A stretch of DNA of 64,000 nt, taken from contig BLJB01000026.1 in the NCBI GenBank assembly GCA_013423325.1, positions 372,001 through 436,000 on the forward strand, written 5' to 3'. The notes under the pieces were generated by a model. That model searched no databases. It saw nothing but the letters and a program-made list of their open reading frames with translations, and was not told where the DNA came from. A program made the position numbers and the translations under genes. This DNA is from Usnea hakonensis. Taxonomy: Eukaryota > Ascomycota > Lecanoromycetes > Lecanorales > Parmeliaceae. Shown piece by piece: positions 1 through 12,932 of this stretch; the stretch's first letter is position 1; each line of letters starts with the position of its first letter.

Positions 1-3000
1 TCACCGATTTTCGCGGGCTCGTCGCTGCCAAAGCTCGCTTGCATCATAGCCGTCTCGAAACCACGGAGCATTTCTGCTTCGTCGATTCCGTACATTCCTT
101 TGCGAGAGAGCGACATCTCAATGTTCTCATTCTCGGCAACAACACCAACGTCAAGGACCATTGGAAGTGCCAACGAACTTGCAACAAGGCCATGCTGGTT
201 TCGATTCCAGGCAAGAGCGTCAAGGAAGCTGTTGCCTGCGCTGTAATTCGTCTGTCCCGGGTTACCGAGTACCGCCGAGATAGAACTCGTCATGACGAAG
301 AAGTCCAGCGGCGTGTCATCCAGAGCTTTGTGAAGGTTGAATGCACCCATCATCTTGGGATTCACTGCAGCAGCGAATTTGTCACAGGTCATGTTCTCGA
401 ACATACCATCCTGCCATCACAATTAGTGAGGTCTAAGGTCGTCAGCGTTTGAGAGGCTCACCTGAAGTACCATAGCAGCATGGACAACACCGCGGATTGG
501 ATGATCTGCTTTGACCGCGGCAACAACCTTTTCCACGTCCGTGTCAATCGTTGCATCGGCTCTGAACACCTGGGCAGATGCCCCAGCTCCCCTGATCAAC
601 TCAACGACCTTTGCGGCCTCTGGTTTGTCTGCTCCTGAGCGGGATATGAATGCAAAATTTCTGCAACCTTTTTCCATCATCCAAGTTGTTAGACTACGAC
701 CCAGTCCGCCAAGACATCCAACCAAAAGATAAGCAGCATCGGCGGAGAAATGAAGCTCGTTGCCTCGCGGTTGAATCTGAAGCAGAGGGTTAGGGCGAAT
801 CTTTCTTTCATCGGAGAAGGACACATACTTTGACAGAGCTTTCTCCATAATTGAACGTAACGACAGCATTTTCCAACTCCGGGATAGATTCTGAGCTTCT
901 CTTCGTCTCTTTTAGTGTACCGATGTCGTGCACCGCAGGCTCTTGGATCAACAGCTGTGGGTGAACTTTCAGAATGTCCAGTGCCGATTTCAAGACTGAG
1001 GAAGCCTGATTCTGTCTGTAAAGAGCACCTATACTTGTGGGAATGAACGAGGCACCTTTTGCGAAGGGAAGTGCATCTGGACCTGCGTCAATAGACCCGC
1101 CACTAAGGACGAAGCGACCCATTGCTGGCGTGAATCTCCATATCTCCTGACTCAAAGGCGAGAAGTCACTCGCAATTACCGTGCTCGGCATGTTGGCAGA
1201 GGTTGTTGACACGAGCTTGCGAATCGTTTCCGTTTCTTCGGCTAGTAGTATTGACTCGGAAGACACATCGTATCTGGAGACACATTCTTCCTTCTCTTCT
1301 TCAGTCTCCACGACCAGCGTGGTCGTGAAGTTGAAAGCGCGGCTGAGCCCAACAATGGCACCCACAAGAGGTAGGGGCGCGGGAAGGATCAGCGCATGCT
1401 CACCTGGCTCAACGTATCCTGCCTTGAGACAATTGACCGCTTTGCACAGATTGGGTAGAGTTGCTGCTAGACACGCCATATCGAAACCTGCAGCTTTGAC
1501 ACACATGTGTTCTGTGGCTTTTACCATGGTGGAGTAACCTTCCTTGGTGTACACGGCCGTGGTTTGACCTACTCTGGCTGCGTCCACACTGCTGCCGACT
1601 CTGTGGATTTTCCCGAGGATAATCCTAGGTGACTCGTTGTCAGATTGCACGTCATTGGCTTGGTGTTCAGATGCTTCCACCTGAATATCGACCTCAAGGT
1701 CTGATAGCCCTTGATTTTCCAGTGCTCTCGAGCTGAAATTGAGCTCTCCGTTGACATACTTGCCGCCAAGCGCCGTCTCCGCTGGAAGGATGGATTGCTT
1801 CGTATCTTCTGCTGTGGCTGAGAGTCGGCCGTTCAATGTTGCATTTGAAATTACTCGACCTACGTGAATTGTTCCTTGATGGAGCCAGAGATCGGTATCC
1901 TTACCGGAGTTCTTCGTTGGCACATCTGCAAGCTTCTGGTGGAGAATTCTCGCGACGCATTCGAGGCTCTCTTTGACATCAATATCTAGGAGCGCAATTT
2001 GAGCTGCAGCTTGTTCAGATCGTATTGCCCGAAGGAATCCTTGGCTCATGCCTCCGAAAATGTTCTCGCCTTCGTTGACCCCACTGGTGAGCCAAACGAC
2101 CGGCAGACCTGAACACAGAAGCTTCCGCAGCGCCTCAAAGACGTCAGAGGAAATTTTGGATATCATGGTACCCTCCATGTCATCAATGATGATCTTGGTA
2201 GCCTTTGAGACCTCGACTTTTGAAATGTTCTCAGTTTGCACGTTACAACCCCTTGCTTCCAACTCTTTCGCGATATTCTGTATGGAAGGCCGCTGTGGAT
2301 CCATGGTGGCGATCATAACATTATCATCGGTATCTCGCACATCATTCGAATCTGATAGCTGAGAATAAGACACGATGGTGTTTGAGAGATTGAATTGGAA
2401 TCCAAGGTCCAAGTAACCGCAAAATTTGAGTGGCTTGGCCGAGTCGCTGTCAGAACTGTTCTTGACAATGGAGATCAGGCTGCCGTTCTCGGCAACGAAA
2501 GGCTTGACTGTATCAAGCAAGCCCGTCTGTGCTTTGGCTTGAAGCAAATATTCCCCAAGGATGAGGAGGTCATACCTCTCACTAATGGTCTCATTCCTTT
2601 CAGACATATCTTCTGGTAGCAAGAGTGTGAAAGTCCGGTCATCCTGAATGGATGATTGGAAGTGCTCCAAAGTGTCGGCAGAGACATCTCCTATCGTGAA
2701 GGTAGTGCTCGGGGGAAGGCATTGTTTCAGCGCGTCGGTTAATTCGACTAGTGATGCGTCAAGGAGAACACTGTCGATGGCAGTCTTATGATTGATCAAC
2801 TCAACAATCGTCCTAGCTGCATCGATTTCAGAATGAAGCTGAGGGTAGACCTGGACTGCTTGTGGTGAGGTGAGCGTGGTAACATCCGGTTTCCACGAGA
2901 CCTCCATGTATGGCTCTCTGTATCGCGCCTGAGTGCCGGTTTGAGGGACTGCTGCTTCATATGACACACAACGCATACCCTGAACATCCAACACAAGCTC

Positions 3001-6000
3001 GCCGCTTTCCGTTGCAAGCGCCGTATGGGTGTTGAAGTAGCGGTCATTCAATTCATCAGTCCATGCGATCGCATGACCTTTTGATCCGGCTTCTTCTTTA
3101 GGAAACCACAGGTTGACTTCTTCCATCTGCAGAGGAACGACGCCGCAAGCCATTTCCTTGTGAAGCCCGGCGTTGATGGAAATGATGATAAGTTGCAAAC
3201 AAGCGTCAATCGTCGAGGGGTGTAAGATGTACCTGGACTCTCCATCCATGACTCCACTCTCAGTGGTGACGTCCACATTTGCTGCAGCCTCGTGGTCTTT
3301 GCCATTCGTTCTGATTTGAGTGAGTGGCTGAAAGGCTGGTCCATATTCGAATCCGACGCTCTTGAAAGCCTCATACCATCTCTTCCCTGGTACGCGTTGA
3401 GTCAAGTTCGAGAGATTGACTGGCGACTCGAGCTTTCGTGGCGAGTTTGGAAGGCTGTGGTTGGCAGCGATCCGTCCCTCGCAGTGAATTGTCCACCGTC
3501 CGTCGGTGATGGACTCAACAGCGAACGAGTACCATGTCGTTAACTTTTCAGCCATCGTTTGTTCCTGAAATCGAAGCTGTATCTCGATTCCAGAGTCTTG
3601 CTCAGGGATCACCAAAGCCGTCTTGATGTCAACGTCACGAAGGGTGACGCCATGGATCTCGGTACCTTCTGTCTGAGACACTTGTCGGAGAGCCTCAATT
3701 GCTAATGACATATGAGCTGCCGCTGGGAAAACAGCCGCGTTGCCGAGCTTGGATCGAGTCAGTGTGCTTTCAAATACAGAAGCATTGATTGCGAACTTAC
3801 CCGGTGGTCCTTCAGCCACGGAATATCTCTATGACGTAGAACATTCCTCCAAACAAGAGAATGGTCTGATAGACCTAAGATTCTACTGCCTAGAAGATCA
3901 TGGCGAGGATGCTTAGGATGACGCTGCTCGTGACTGAATCGAGGTTCTGCCCAGAAGCGTTTTTCGTAGTTCCACTGATAAGGTGGCAGATCGACAAGCA
4001 ACCGTGGTCCTCGGTGCTTTCTGAGGTCATTCCCATAGTCGGCGCTTTCAACTCGATTGACTTCTTCAATATCCAGAGGAACGCCTTGTAAGAAAAGCTC
4101 TCCGGCGGTCTTAAGAAGCTGAATTGAGTCATCCGACTTTCGGACGAGGGTCGGTATATATTTGTACTGATCGAAATTGTTGGCCAAGCAGATCTGTTTG
4201 AATGGTCCAGCGAGTGCCGAATGAGGCCCAATCTCGATCATACATCCGACGTCTTTCAGGTCAGCATTTTGACCCAGAGTCACAATTGCGGAATCAAAGC
4301 GAACTCGGCTCCGAAGGTTGTCGCTCCAGTACTGAATCGGCACGTGGTCTTCGATGTATTCTTTACCTGTGACCGACGAGATCATTGTTGACCTTGGTAG
4401 GCGCCATTCTAGACTGTCTCCGTCCAAGTTTCGATATGCCTTTGATAGTAGATGGTTGTAGATGGGTGCCACCGCATTCATCTGAGACGAGTGGTAAGCT
4501 TTTCCAGTTTTCAGCTCTCTTGCAAAGATTTTCGCAGAATCGAGTCGATCCTTCGCCTCTTGGATTCCTGTGAAAGTGCCGCTTAACGTCACACTGCTGG
4601 GGGAATTTTCGCAAGCGACTATCACATCGTCGCTTAAGTCTGCTATGAAGTGGGCAATCTCCTCGACTCCAACCCCAGCAGCGAGCATAGTACCCGTAGG
4701 CGCAACCTTCTTTACTGCTAAGCCACGGTAAAAGGCAGCGATGATTGCTTCTGGGGCGGAATGCAAACCAGCGGCATAAGCAGCGCCGATTTCGCCAGAT
4801 GAGTGTCCCACGTTGACTGAGGGGGCTATGTCCCATTGCCGAAACAGGTCCACGATTGCAATCTGCGTCGCTGTGCACACTGGCTGGGCGATTTCGGCCT
4901 CGGCAATTCTGCTTGATTCGGCTGCATCTAATAGCACACCTTCGATACTCCATGATGGTGGTGGATCAAGAGTTTGTAAGACGCTGTCGAGCTCTCTGAT
5001 GGTCTCAAGGAAAGAGGGAAACACACGCATAGCTTCCACCGCCATACCGGCCCACTGTGCACCCTGCCCAGTGAACAGATAACCTACCCGTGGGACAGTC
5101 GAGCCAGCAGACCCAAACTCGAAGGAAGAGGTCGCAAAGTCTTCCGTTTCGCTTCCTTCGCGCGCCACAGTGTAAGCCCGTTGAGAGAACTTAGTCCTTC
5201 TTGAGTTGAGTGTGTACGCCAGGTCAGCAAGGTGGAACTTCTTAGCGGTCTTTCCGTAGGCATCAATGTTCCTCTTTAACGTAGCTTTGTCGTGTGCGGA
5301 AACTTCCATTAGGAAAGGTCTTGTCGTACTATAACTATAATTCGCCTCTGCCTTGGGTTTGCCATGTTCATACCACGGGCAGAAGGAATCGACTGCCTCA
5401 ACAATGACATGACCATTTGTGCCACCATAGCCGAAAGAAGAGACACTAGCCCGTCGAAGAGGGGAGTCGACAGGCCACGGTGCTGTGTCGGAGTTGACTT
5501 TGACATTCCATGCTTTTTCATCGACTGTTTGACATGTCAGAACTGTCCATTGATGTCCTTCGAGGCAGCCAGAAACTTACTTGCTGGATTGATGTTCTTG
5601 AAACCTGCTACACCGGGGATTGCCGCGGCTTCAGTCATCATAGCCGCTTTCATGACAGCAAATATGCCACTAGCAGCTTCACTATGGCCAATGTTCGCTT
5701 TGATCTGTGCGAAACAATGATATTAATATCCGAAGTTCAGGCTCCCAAGATGATGACTTACTGCTCCAACGAGCAAGGGCTTGTCTCGACTTCTCGTGTC
5801 ATTCATAGCATTGGAGACCGCATTGACCTCGATAGGATCGCCGACTGGCGTGCCAGTCCCGTGGCATTCTAGGTATGCTGTCTTGTTGGGATCAAGGTTC
5901 GCTCTTTCATATGCGGCTCGTACGACTCGCTCTTGTCCTTTGACACTGGGATGGGTTATGCCCATGCCCTCAACTTTGCCATTCCTACACAAATTAGGGC

Positions 6001-7020
6001 ATTAGGATCTATCCTTTCATTTGAGAACAGGTAGCACTTACGTATTGACGGCGGACGAGCGGATGATACTGCGGACCGGATCTTTATCGCGAATAGCATC
6101 CGAGAGTCGCTTCAGGTATATAGCACCGGCGCCTTCTGCACGACCATAACCATCCGCTGAGGCGTCGAATGTATGACAAGTCGATGTTGGCGATAGAATA
6201 CCAAGTTTAGCAGTATTCATATGTTGATCGACTGTGAGGATCAGATTTACACCGCCGGCAATCGCGGCCTCACAATCACCAGCACGCAATGCGTGACAAG
6301 CGTTGTGAATGGCATAGATGGATGATGAACAGGCCGTATTGATAGTGAAGCTACCTTTTAGCGTAAGTGCCTGCCAATAAAGCAAGGGTTTCGGTTGAAT
6401 TTATCTCACCTAGGCCCATTGAGATTGAAGGTATTGCCGATCCTGTTGCTGATGATACCAGGGTCGACACCCGTGGCTGCATAGTTGTGCCTGAAGTCTG
6501 TATCACGTACAGACATCTGTTGGTAATCACTCGTGAAGCTACCAACAAAGACCGCCGTGTTACTTCCGGCTACAGCGTCGAGAGTAAGTCCGGCCGATTC
6601 AAGACATTCGTAAGAAACTTCGAGCATCTTTCGTTGTTGCGGATCTAGCCACATGGCTTCCACTGGGGTCATGTTGAAAAAAGTGGGATCGAAATCTTCA
6701 GGGGCGCCGTCGAGAAAATAGCCTCCGAGGACATTGAAGCTCCCGGGACATTGAAGCTCCCGGGACGTTCGAGATTTTGATGGAAATGCGAGTCGATGTT
6801 GAAGCGGTTCTCGGGCACCTTTGGTGTTTGGCCGGATCCTTTCTCTTTCAGTAGCTGCCACAAAGATGACGCTGAGTCTACGGATCCAGGGAGGCGACAA
6901 GCTGTACAATGTTAGCAACCAATGCGGGATGTTGTGCCTAGAGAAAAATGTACCCATGCCACAGATGGCAATCGGCTCCAGAGAGCAGTCCTCTCCATTG
7001 GTTTCTTGAATGTAAGGCAT
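1..7020 (-). CDS. Highly reducing polyketide synthase, partial (3' end off window), frameshifted in KS
   Basis: Iterative type I PKS that would build a reduced or unsaturated polyketide. The visible part is about 2,190 codons in nine exons: 7020-6954, 6901-6410, 6350-6042, 5984-5762, 5704-5581, 5524-3801, 3747-829, 776-462, 410-1. Domain order is KS (Cys in NTACSSS, His in ECHGTGT and NIGHSEA), AT (GHSSGE), DH (DHRLGNAAVFP and the IDACLQ aspartate), an MT-like linker, an ER-like region, and KR (GCLGGLGRS, then NYSAGN). The linker keeps a YDLLILGEYLL-type strand but no SAM motif I. The ER region lacks the glycine-rich NADPH motif, so both look inactive. ACP must lie beyond position 1. Start ATG at 7020 precedes EPIAICGMA. 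A 17-bp tandem duplication at 6731-6764 shifts the frame inside KS, so the gene as read is broken. It is divergent from the FMO gene. Confidence 0.9.
6731..6764. repeat. Exact 17-bp tandem duplication inside the PKS KS domain
   Basis: Copies at 6731-6747 and 6748-6764 are identical (acattgaagctcccggg). On the coding strand upstream, the KS sequence reads in one frame through GSFNV; downstream the family-typical GGYFLDGAPEDF reads in another frame. One copy would keep the frame; two copies add 17 nt, which is not a multiple of three. A 17-nt intron is not plausible. Confidence 0.9.
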
Positions 7021-8290
7021 GATGTGTTGGTAGGCAACAGGAATGAGGGGGAGTTATTGTTATGTGAAATAACATTCAGGGTCATTGGTGATAGAGTAGT
7101 GGATTGTGAGTATGGGTCTCGTCCAATGAATCAGAAAATGCTCTTCTGCCTTTGCTTGCGGTCTTAAGGTAGTTGTGAGTATCAATGAGATGGCGGACGT
7201 CTTTATATGGTTTATCAAGACGAAGTCCATCATACCGCCGCCCAATATACCTGGTACCCAAGATATCCCGCACGGTGCGCACTAGCATCAGAGAATGACC
7301 TCTTTGGGAACAGAGCATGAATCAACGCAGCCACTCCGAAGGCTCCATTGCGGCCCATTAGCGTTGCAAGTGCAGGCTCGGGACTCTTTTGATTCAATGC
7401 AGCTAAAGTACGCTACAATTACGACGCCGACCACGTCAGTCGTCATGTTTCAACACTATGTCTCTCCCAGTCCGATCGCTTGTCCAGGCCCTCTTCTTTT
7501 CGGGAACAGGGATGCCGGCCGTCTCACATTGATCCCGTCCATGTAGGATTGAGTGGACCTTCCGGGCTGATCCCGAAAGTGCATAATAGCGATGCAAGCT
7601 GGTTCAGGAGGCTAGATGATGAGTAGGATAGTATGGCTGCTACAGAGTTCTGATGACCATGGTTCCCCGAATCGTACTTCGACTGCAATCCTGTGATGCG
7701 TCATCATGTCCGCCATTACTTTGGGTCTGTAGATGCATGAGGTGAGTGTCGAAATTTGATAGGTAGATTCTTTTGCTTTTGACTGAGGTACCTCGGAAAG
7801 GCCGCCCGCCTTGATGCTCGGGGAGGCTAACGACGGATGGGGACTGGTGTCGCCGAGGCCCTGTCCGAGGGGTCGATCAATCCGCATTATTCATTGCATC
7901 ACCTATTGAATGTACCTATCTAATGGTACATTACCAATGCATCAGTTGCATTCATCGAACCGATTGGCAATTCCTCCAAACCATTTGGGTAGTAGGACGA
8001 TCACTCATCTATTACCGAAGGAATGAGCCAGTGAATATGAGTCGGTCCGGTAGGTCGTATAGATGGATAGGGAAGAAATGAACTTGACCTAACGCTACTT
8101 ACATCACACTGTTCATCAGTGATTCTTCTTGCGCAGCCATGGTTCTTAGCGTTCGACTGAAAGGTCTAAAAGGGTCAAAGCACAAGCACTTCCTCCAAAT
8201 GGCTTCCTACTTCAACATGCACATACAGCAGTCTACTTGATCTCCATACCCTCTCTATCCTCAATCCTTCTTCGATTCACTCATTTCAGA
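7021..8290. promoter_or_regulatory. Divergent intergenic region between PKS and FMO genes
   Basis: About 1.27 kb without a supportable gene lies between the two divergent start codons, so it probably carries both promoters. Several CCG- or CGG-containing stretches occur (for example around 7235, 7800 and 8045) that a Zn2Cys6 regulator could use, but I see no convincing shared motif. Confidence 0.5.
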
Positions 8291-10256
8291 ATGCCTCACG
8301 CAACGGCACCGTCAGTACCACTCAAGGTAGTTGATGTTGCCATAATCGGTGCTGGTGAGTACTTATTGCTTGGAGAAGCGATGCGTCCACAATCAACCGA
8401 GGCTCACGCATTTTGCTAGGTTGGTATGGCCTTGTGGCAGCTCGAACTTACCTGAAACTCGAGCCTGATACCAACATCGCCATCATCGAGTCAGCCAACT
8501 CCGTCGGCGGTGTATGGAGCAAGGATCGCATCTATCCCAATCTAGTAGCTCAGGTCAAGCATGGCCTCTTCAATTACACAGATACTCCAATGCCCAAAGA
8601 TGGTGCAACGGAGAACGATCTTGTGACTGGATATATGATTCAAGATTACTTGGAAAAGTATGCTCGAGATCATGATCTCCTCCGCCGGATTCAATTTAAC
8701 AGTTGGGTTGAGAAAGCTGAGCGGTGCCCTCGTGGATGGCGCCTTCAACTCCAAGGCTCCGGCAATGTTATCGAAACTGAGAAGCTGATGGTAGCTACCG
8801 GTGTCACTTCGATACCCAACATGCCCGAATTCGACATGTCGGATGCCTCGATCCCATTGACTCACTCTAGGGATCTCGGTGCATCAGTTGAAGATCTCAG
8901 GTCCGACGACGTTCAAAGCGCCGTTGTGGTTGGAGCCGCTAAGTCTGCCTACGACGCCGTGTACCTGCTTCTATCAATGGGGAAAAAAGTAACATGGCTC
9001 ATTCGACCCGAAGGCTCCGGACCAATGCCCATACTTCCTTCTGAAATGTTTGGCTGCAACAGCATTGCGATTGGCTCAACCCGACTGATGTCTTACCTGA
9101 GCCCTTCCATTCTCAATAGCACAGGCCCTATCTGCTCCTTTTTCCACAGGACTGCTATCGGACGCTGGATCACTAGTGCATTCTGGAACAACACTACCAA
9201 TGCGAGTGAGAAGAAGGCGGGTTTCGCCAAAGGAGATCATATTGCCGCTCTTAAGCCCGAAGTAAAAGAAAAAAGGTACGTCTACGCCTCCCAAACATCA
9301 GAGCGAATACTGACCCACCCAGTGCATTCTGGTGCAACTCCGGCCTCGGCATCGTCACCATCCCCGACTTCTGGCCCACCCTCCGCAACGGCAATCTAAA
9401 AATCGTCCGCGACAACATCGATAGCGTCAAAGGCGACTTACTGGTTCTGAATTCCGGCGAAACTCTCCAAGCCGACTACATCGTCTCCTGCACCGGCTGG
9501 GGCGACCACTTCGGCATGTTCTCAGCAGAAACAAAGACCGAACTTGGCCTCCCTGAAGTCTCAACCACACCTCCTCCCGGAGGTCGCCGATCAAAGGCGG
9601 ACATCGCCTGGGATGCGCACGACGCTACCGCCACCCGCACCGTCAACGAGCGCCTCCCCTTCTTGACAGCCGGCCCCGAGCTCACAAACCCAAAAACCAA
9701 CGACGCATCCGCACAGCGCCGCTGGCGGCTCTACAAGCGCGCGATTCCGCTGAACTTAGCATTAAAAGACGACCGCTCCCTTGTCATACTTGGTCAGATC
9801 CACACGATTCAGACGCCCATGGTCTCAGAGATTCAATCTTTCTGGAGCATCCTGTACCTTCTCGGTGAAATCGACCTGCCCGATGAAGCGACCATGACGA
9901 AGGAGATTGCAGAGTGGAATGTTTGGACCCGGAAGCGGTATATCAGTCAAGGGCAGAAATTTCCATATTGCATCTTTGACTTTTTGCCGGTATGCCCGCC
10001 TCCATCTTTTTCATTCGCTAATTTCCTTTCTATTCACTCACATTCCCATTTCTCTGACTCATGGTATTCTATACAGTATCTCGACGGCCTCTGCAAAGAC
10101 GCGGGTATCAATTCGAAACGAAAGGGCAATGTGTTTTCAGAATTCTTCTCGCCGTATCGCCCGGAGGATTTCTGCGGCTTTGTGGATGAGTATTTGGCGA
10201 AGAGGGTACCGAGGGAGAAATTGGTGGATGATGGGTCGTCGGTTGAGTCGGTGTGA
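8291..10256 (+). CDS. Flavin-containing monooxygenase-like oxidoreductase
   Basis: Predicted FAD/NADPH monooxygenase of 588 aa in four exons: 8291-8354, 8420-9275, 9323-9989, 10077-10256. The N-terminal FAD Rossmann motif VAIIGAGWYG is split by intron 1. A second dinucleotide-binding segment, SAVVVGAAKSAYD, lies mid-protein, and ATGVTSIPNMPEF matches the conserved ATG loop of this superfamily. These proteins oxygenate heteroatoms or carbonyl carbons (FMO or Baeyer-Villiger type); the substrate here cannot be read from sequence. It sits head-to-head with the PKS, so a tailoring role is likely. Start ATG at 8291 is the one directly before the short first exon of the FAD fold. The alternative is a general xenobiotic FMO unrelated to the PKS. 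Confidence 0.88.
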
Positions 10257-11750
10257 TTTTCGGTACCTTATGATGTTGTGTCGGTGCGATGATGAGGCTG
10301 ATGGGACGGAAAGAGAGGCTGGGTCTTTGGCAGATGAGAGAGCACAGCATATCAAAAGAAAACATCAAAGTGAGTAAGTGCGTAGATGGTTCATATCCTG
10401 ACAAGATTGAGATGAAGGGCGTCTGATTGAATAAGTAAGTACAACTTAACGATAAGAAATGTCTACAAGGTAACCTGAAACCTGATCAAACCCATCTCTC
10501 AATCCACACAAACACGAGACAATGACAGAGTAAGTAGAAAAGAGTAATACAATAACGGGAGAGTAAGTAAGTACAGCATACAGAGTAAAAGGCATCCATC
10601 CACCCTTTCCAAACGCTATCCTATCGTCCGGTGGATTGGGTTCAATAAAGCTTGGCAGCATACCTTACCAAAATATCTTTTGGCGTATATTGAATTTTTT
10701 AAAATGACATTTATAGATCAAAGTTTTGCTTACAAAGTTAAAGATCTTCCTAAAAAGAATAGATTTAATATTGACTACTTTTTAATCAAAGTGGTTGTTA
10801 TTGAAGCGCAGTGAGTTGAAAAAAGGGTCTGTTTTTTATATTCGGTCGCTTGCCCCTGAATATTGAACCCTACCGGACGATGGGATACTCTTGATCTTTC
10901 TCCTCAGGACTCCCACTCTCCCGCGCGCAGGCTCGCATGATAGAGGAACAAAGGGATAGAATTGAGGAAAAGGAGCGATGGATGGAGACGGAGATGCAAC
11001 AAGATAAGGACGGGGAATAGACTGAAAGAAGGATAGGGGGAGGAGATATCTTGGAGATGGTAATGAAACAGATAAGGAATGGGATCGTCGTCGTTAGAAA
11101 AGAAGAAGGATTGGTTCGATAGGTCTCCAAACGGAGGGTAGAAAGCGGTCTGCGCATTTTGTGCCGCAGAGGCCATAGATAAGACACAGCGATGGGGAGT
11201 CCTCATACCCAGATCTCCCACTGATAGCATACTTCAGTCCCCATGAGCATGAAAGCAAGAAAAACCAGTAACCCACAGGAAAAGCCCACCAAGACGAGAA
11301 GATATGTTGTATTGAGACACGAGACAGGACAAAGACCAGGACTTCTTTATTGACTACGATATAGTACCGCACCCGCATCAATGACATTGCGAGATGTACA
11401 GCAGGCGATCGCTGGCATGTGAATATTGTGGATGGGTTGGAACTATGTGGTGAGTTCGGTGTATGGATGGAAAGGAGGTATGAGGCGATTGCGAAACCGT
11501 GCTGGATTCTTGGCTTTTCTATGTTTATTTCCGGACGAAAGGGGTATGGGGGTTGATGGAAGATTATGGATGGACTGATGGGCTGGTTAAAAACAGAAAG
11601 ATACAAGTGTAATTACGGACATGGAAATTTTCTCGGCTTGAGGAGTAGGAAACTTGATGCTTTTCTCGAATAGAAAAATCCATCATTTCCACCCACAAAA
11701 CAGACGTACCACACCCCCCATCCTTTTCCAACCCATATCTCTCCCTCCCC
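10257..11750. other. Intergenic region with no supportable gene
   Basis: About 1.5 kb between the FMO 3' end and the 3' end of the first epoxide hydrolase (the two genes converge). Open frames on both strands lack family features and have low-complexity composition. It contains the AT-rich islet described separately. Confidence 0.6.
10660..10850 (+). mobile_element. AT-rich islet, possible decayed transposase remnant
   Basis: Composition drops sharply to AT-rich compared with its neighbours. The plus frame around 10700-10815 reads without a stop for about 40 codons and includes VKDLPKKNRFNIDYFL, which resembles segments of fungal Tc1/mariner-type transposases as I remember them. There is no complete ORF, no terminal repeat that I can see and no target duplication, so this is tentative. 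Confidence 0.3.
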
Positions 11751-12932
11751 TCACCCTTCTACCTCATTGAAAAACTCCTGTAACGTACAATTCACTTCCT
11801 CCCGCCTCTGCAACTGTACCCAGTGTGCGGAATCCAATTCCTTAAACCTCATATCCCCCACCCATGGCCTCATACCTTCCTCTTGGAGTTTCGGCACCGC
11901 AACGTAGTCTTTCGCGCAGGCGATGAAGAGAGCCGGCTTGGTGACATGGTGGTTTTGAGAGGGGATGCCGGCGTCGTCGGCGAGGTTGATGTTGGAGAGC
12001 ATGGCTTTGTACCAGCTGTTGTAGAGGATTAGTATACTGGATGGGAGGTGGAGAAGGAGAAAGGGGCTTTACTTGAGCGGAGGACCAAAAGAACCCCCGT
12101 GGCTGGGGGAGAAGAAGCTGGCATGGGTTTCGAATTCCGCGGGTGTGATGAAGGGAGGGAGGGGGCTAGTTCTGCCCGCTGTGACCCAAGCATGCGCGGC
12201 GCCATAAGGACAGAAGGAGGTTTTGACTTGCTCGGGGTCGCACGCGAATTGGAGGGTGAGGAAGGAATCGACCTGGAGTTTGGGGAGGAAGTGTTAGGCA
12301 GTTTTGGGGCTTGGATCAAAGAAAAGGATGGGGGGACATACGTTACGGTCTACGAGCTCCACTGTCTTGGAGTCGTTGAAGAATTCCCAGTAGCCAAAGA
12401 ACGGATAGCCTATCTTCGATTCGCTCTCGGCGTTGATGTCGTCGACGGAGAATCGACCTCTGGGTGGTGAGTAAGCTATTGCTAGCCAGGTGACTCCGAG
12501 GAATCGATCTGGGTAATAATTGACAATGCGAGAGAGGAGGAAAGAACCCCTGAGATATGTGAGTACTCGATGCTGGTCGAGTATAGAGGGAACTATTTAC
12601 CAGTCATGCGCAACTGCAAAGCAATTGCCGACTCCAAGTGTTTCAAGGAGAGAAATCACATCTTTCGCCATCTTCTTGAGTCTGTAGGCTTCAAGCTCTG
12701 CGGGCTTGTCGGAGCCGCGGTAGCCCAGAAGGTCCGGGACTACAATGCCGTAACCGCGTTTGGAAAAATGAGCGATTTGATGTCGCCAAAGATAGCTGGT
12801 GCCTGGAAAGCCGTGAAGAAAGAGTATGTAGGGCTTCTTGTTCGTTGGTGGTATGTGAACATGACTGTAAGTCCTTCCCGAGGGTAGGGTTGTCGAGCTG
12901 TGAGCACCAAAGTAAACTGTATCGGACGCCAT
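11751..12932 (-). CDS. Epoxide hydrolase (alpha/beta-hydrolase fold), copy 1
   Basis: Predicted soluble-type epoxide hydrolase, 334 aa, exons 12932-12601, 12549-12342, 12272-12073, 12015-11751. It would open an epoxide through an Asp ester. Visible features are the oxyanion motif HGFPG (His40), the nucleophile in AVAHDWG (Asp110), a probable acid in CAKDYV (Asp283) and the base in DSAHWVQ (His311). There is no signal peptide. The frame stays open upstream to about 13139, but the first ATG there is at 12932, which gives the normal family N-terminus. It is divergent from the FAD monooxygenase at 13495. It is a paralogue of the gene at 18825, with the same length and first-exon length. A haloalkane dehalogenase-like or lactone-opening role is the main alternative. 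Confidence 0.9.

Noticed and set aside
39..452. Plus-strand frame of 137 codons at the left edge
   Set aside because: It is the shadow of the PKS KR domain, which reads correctly on the minus strand with its own intron at 461-411.
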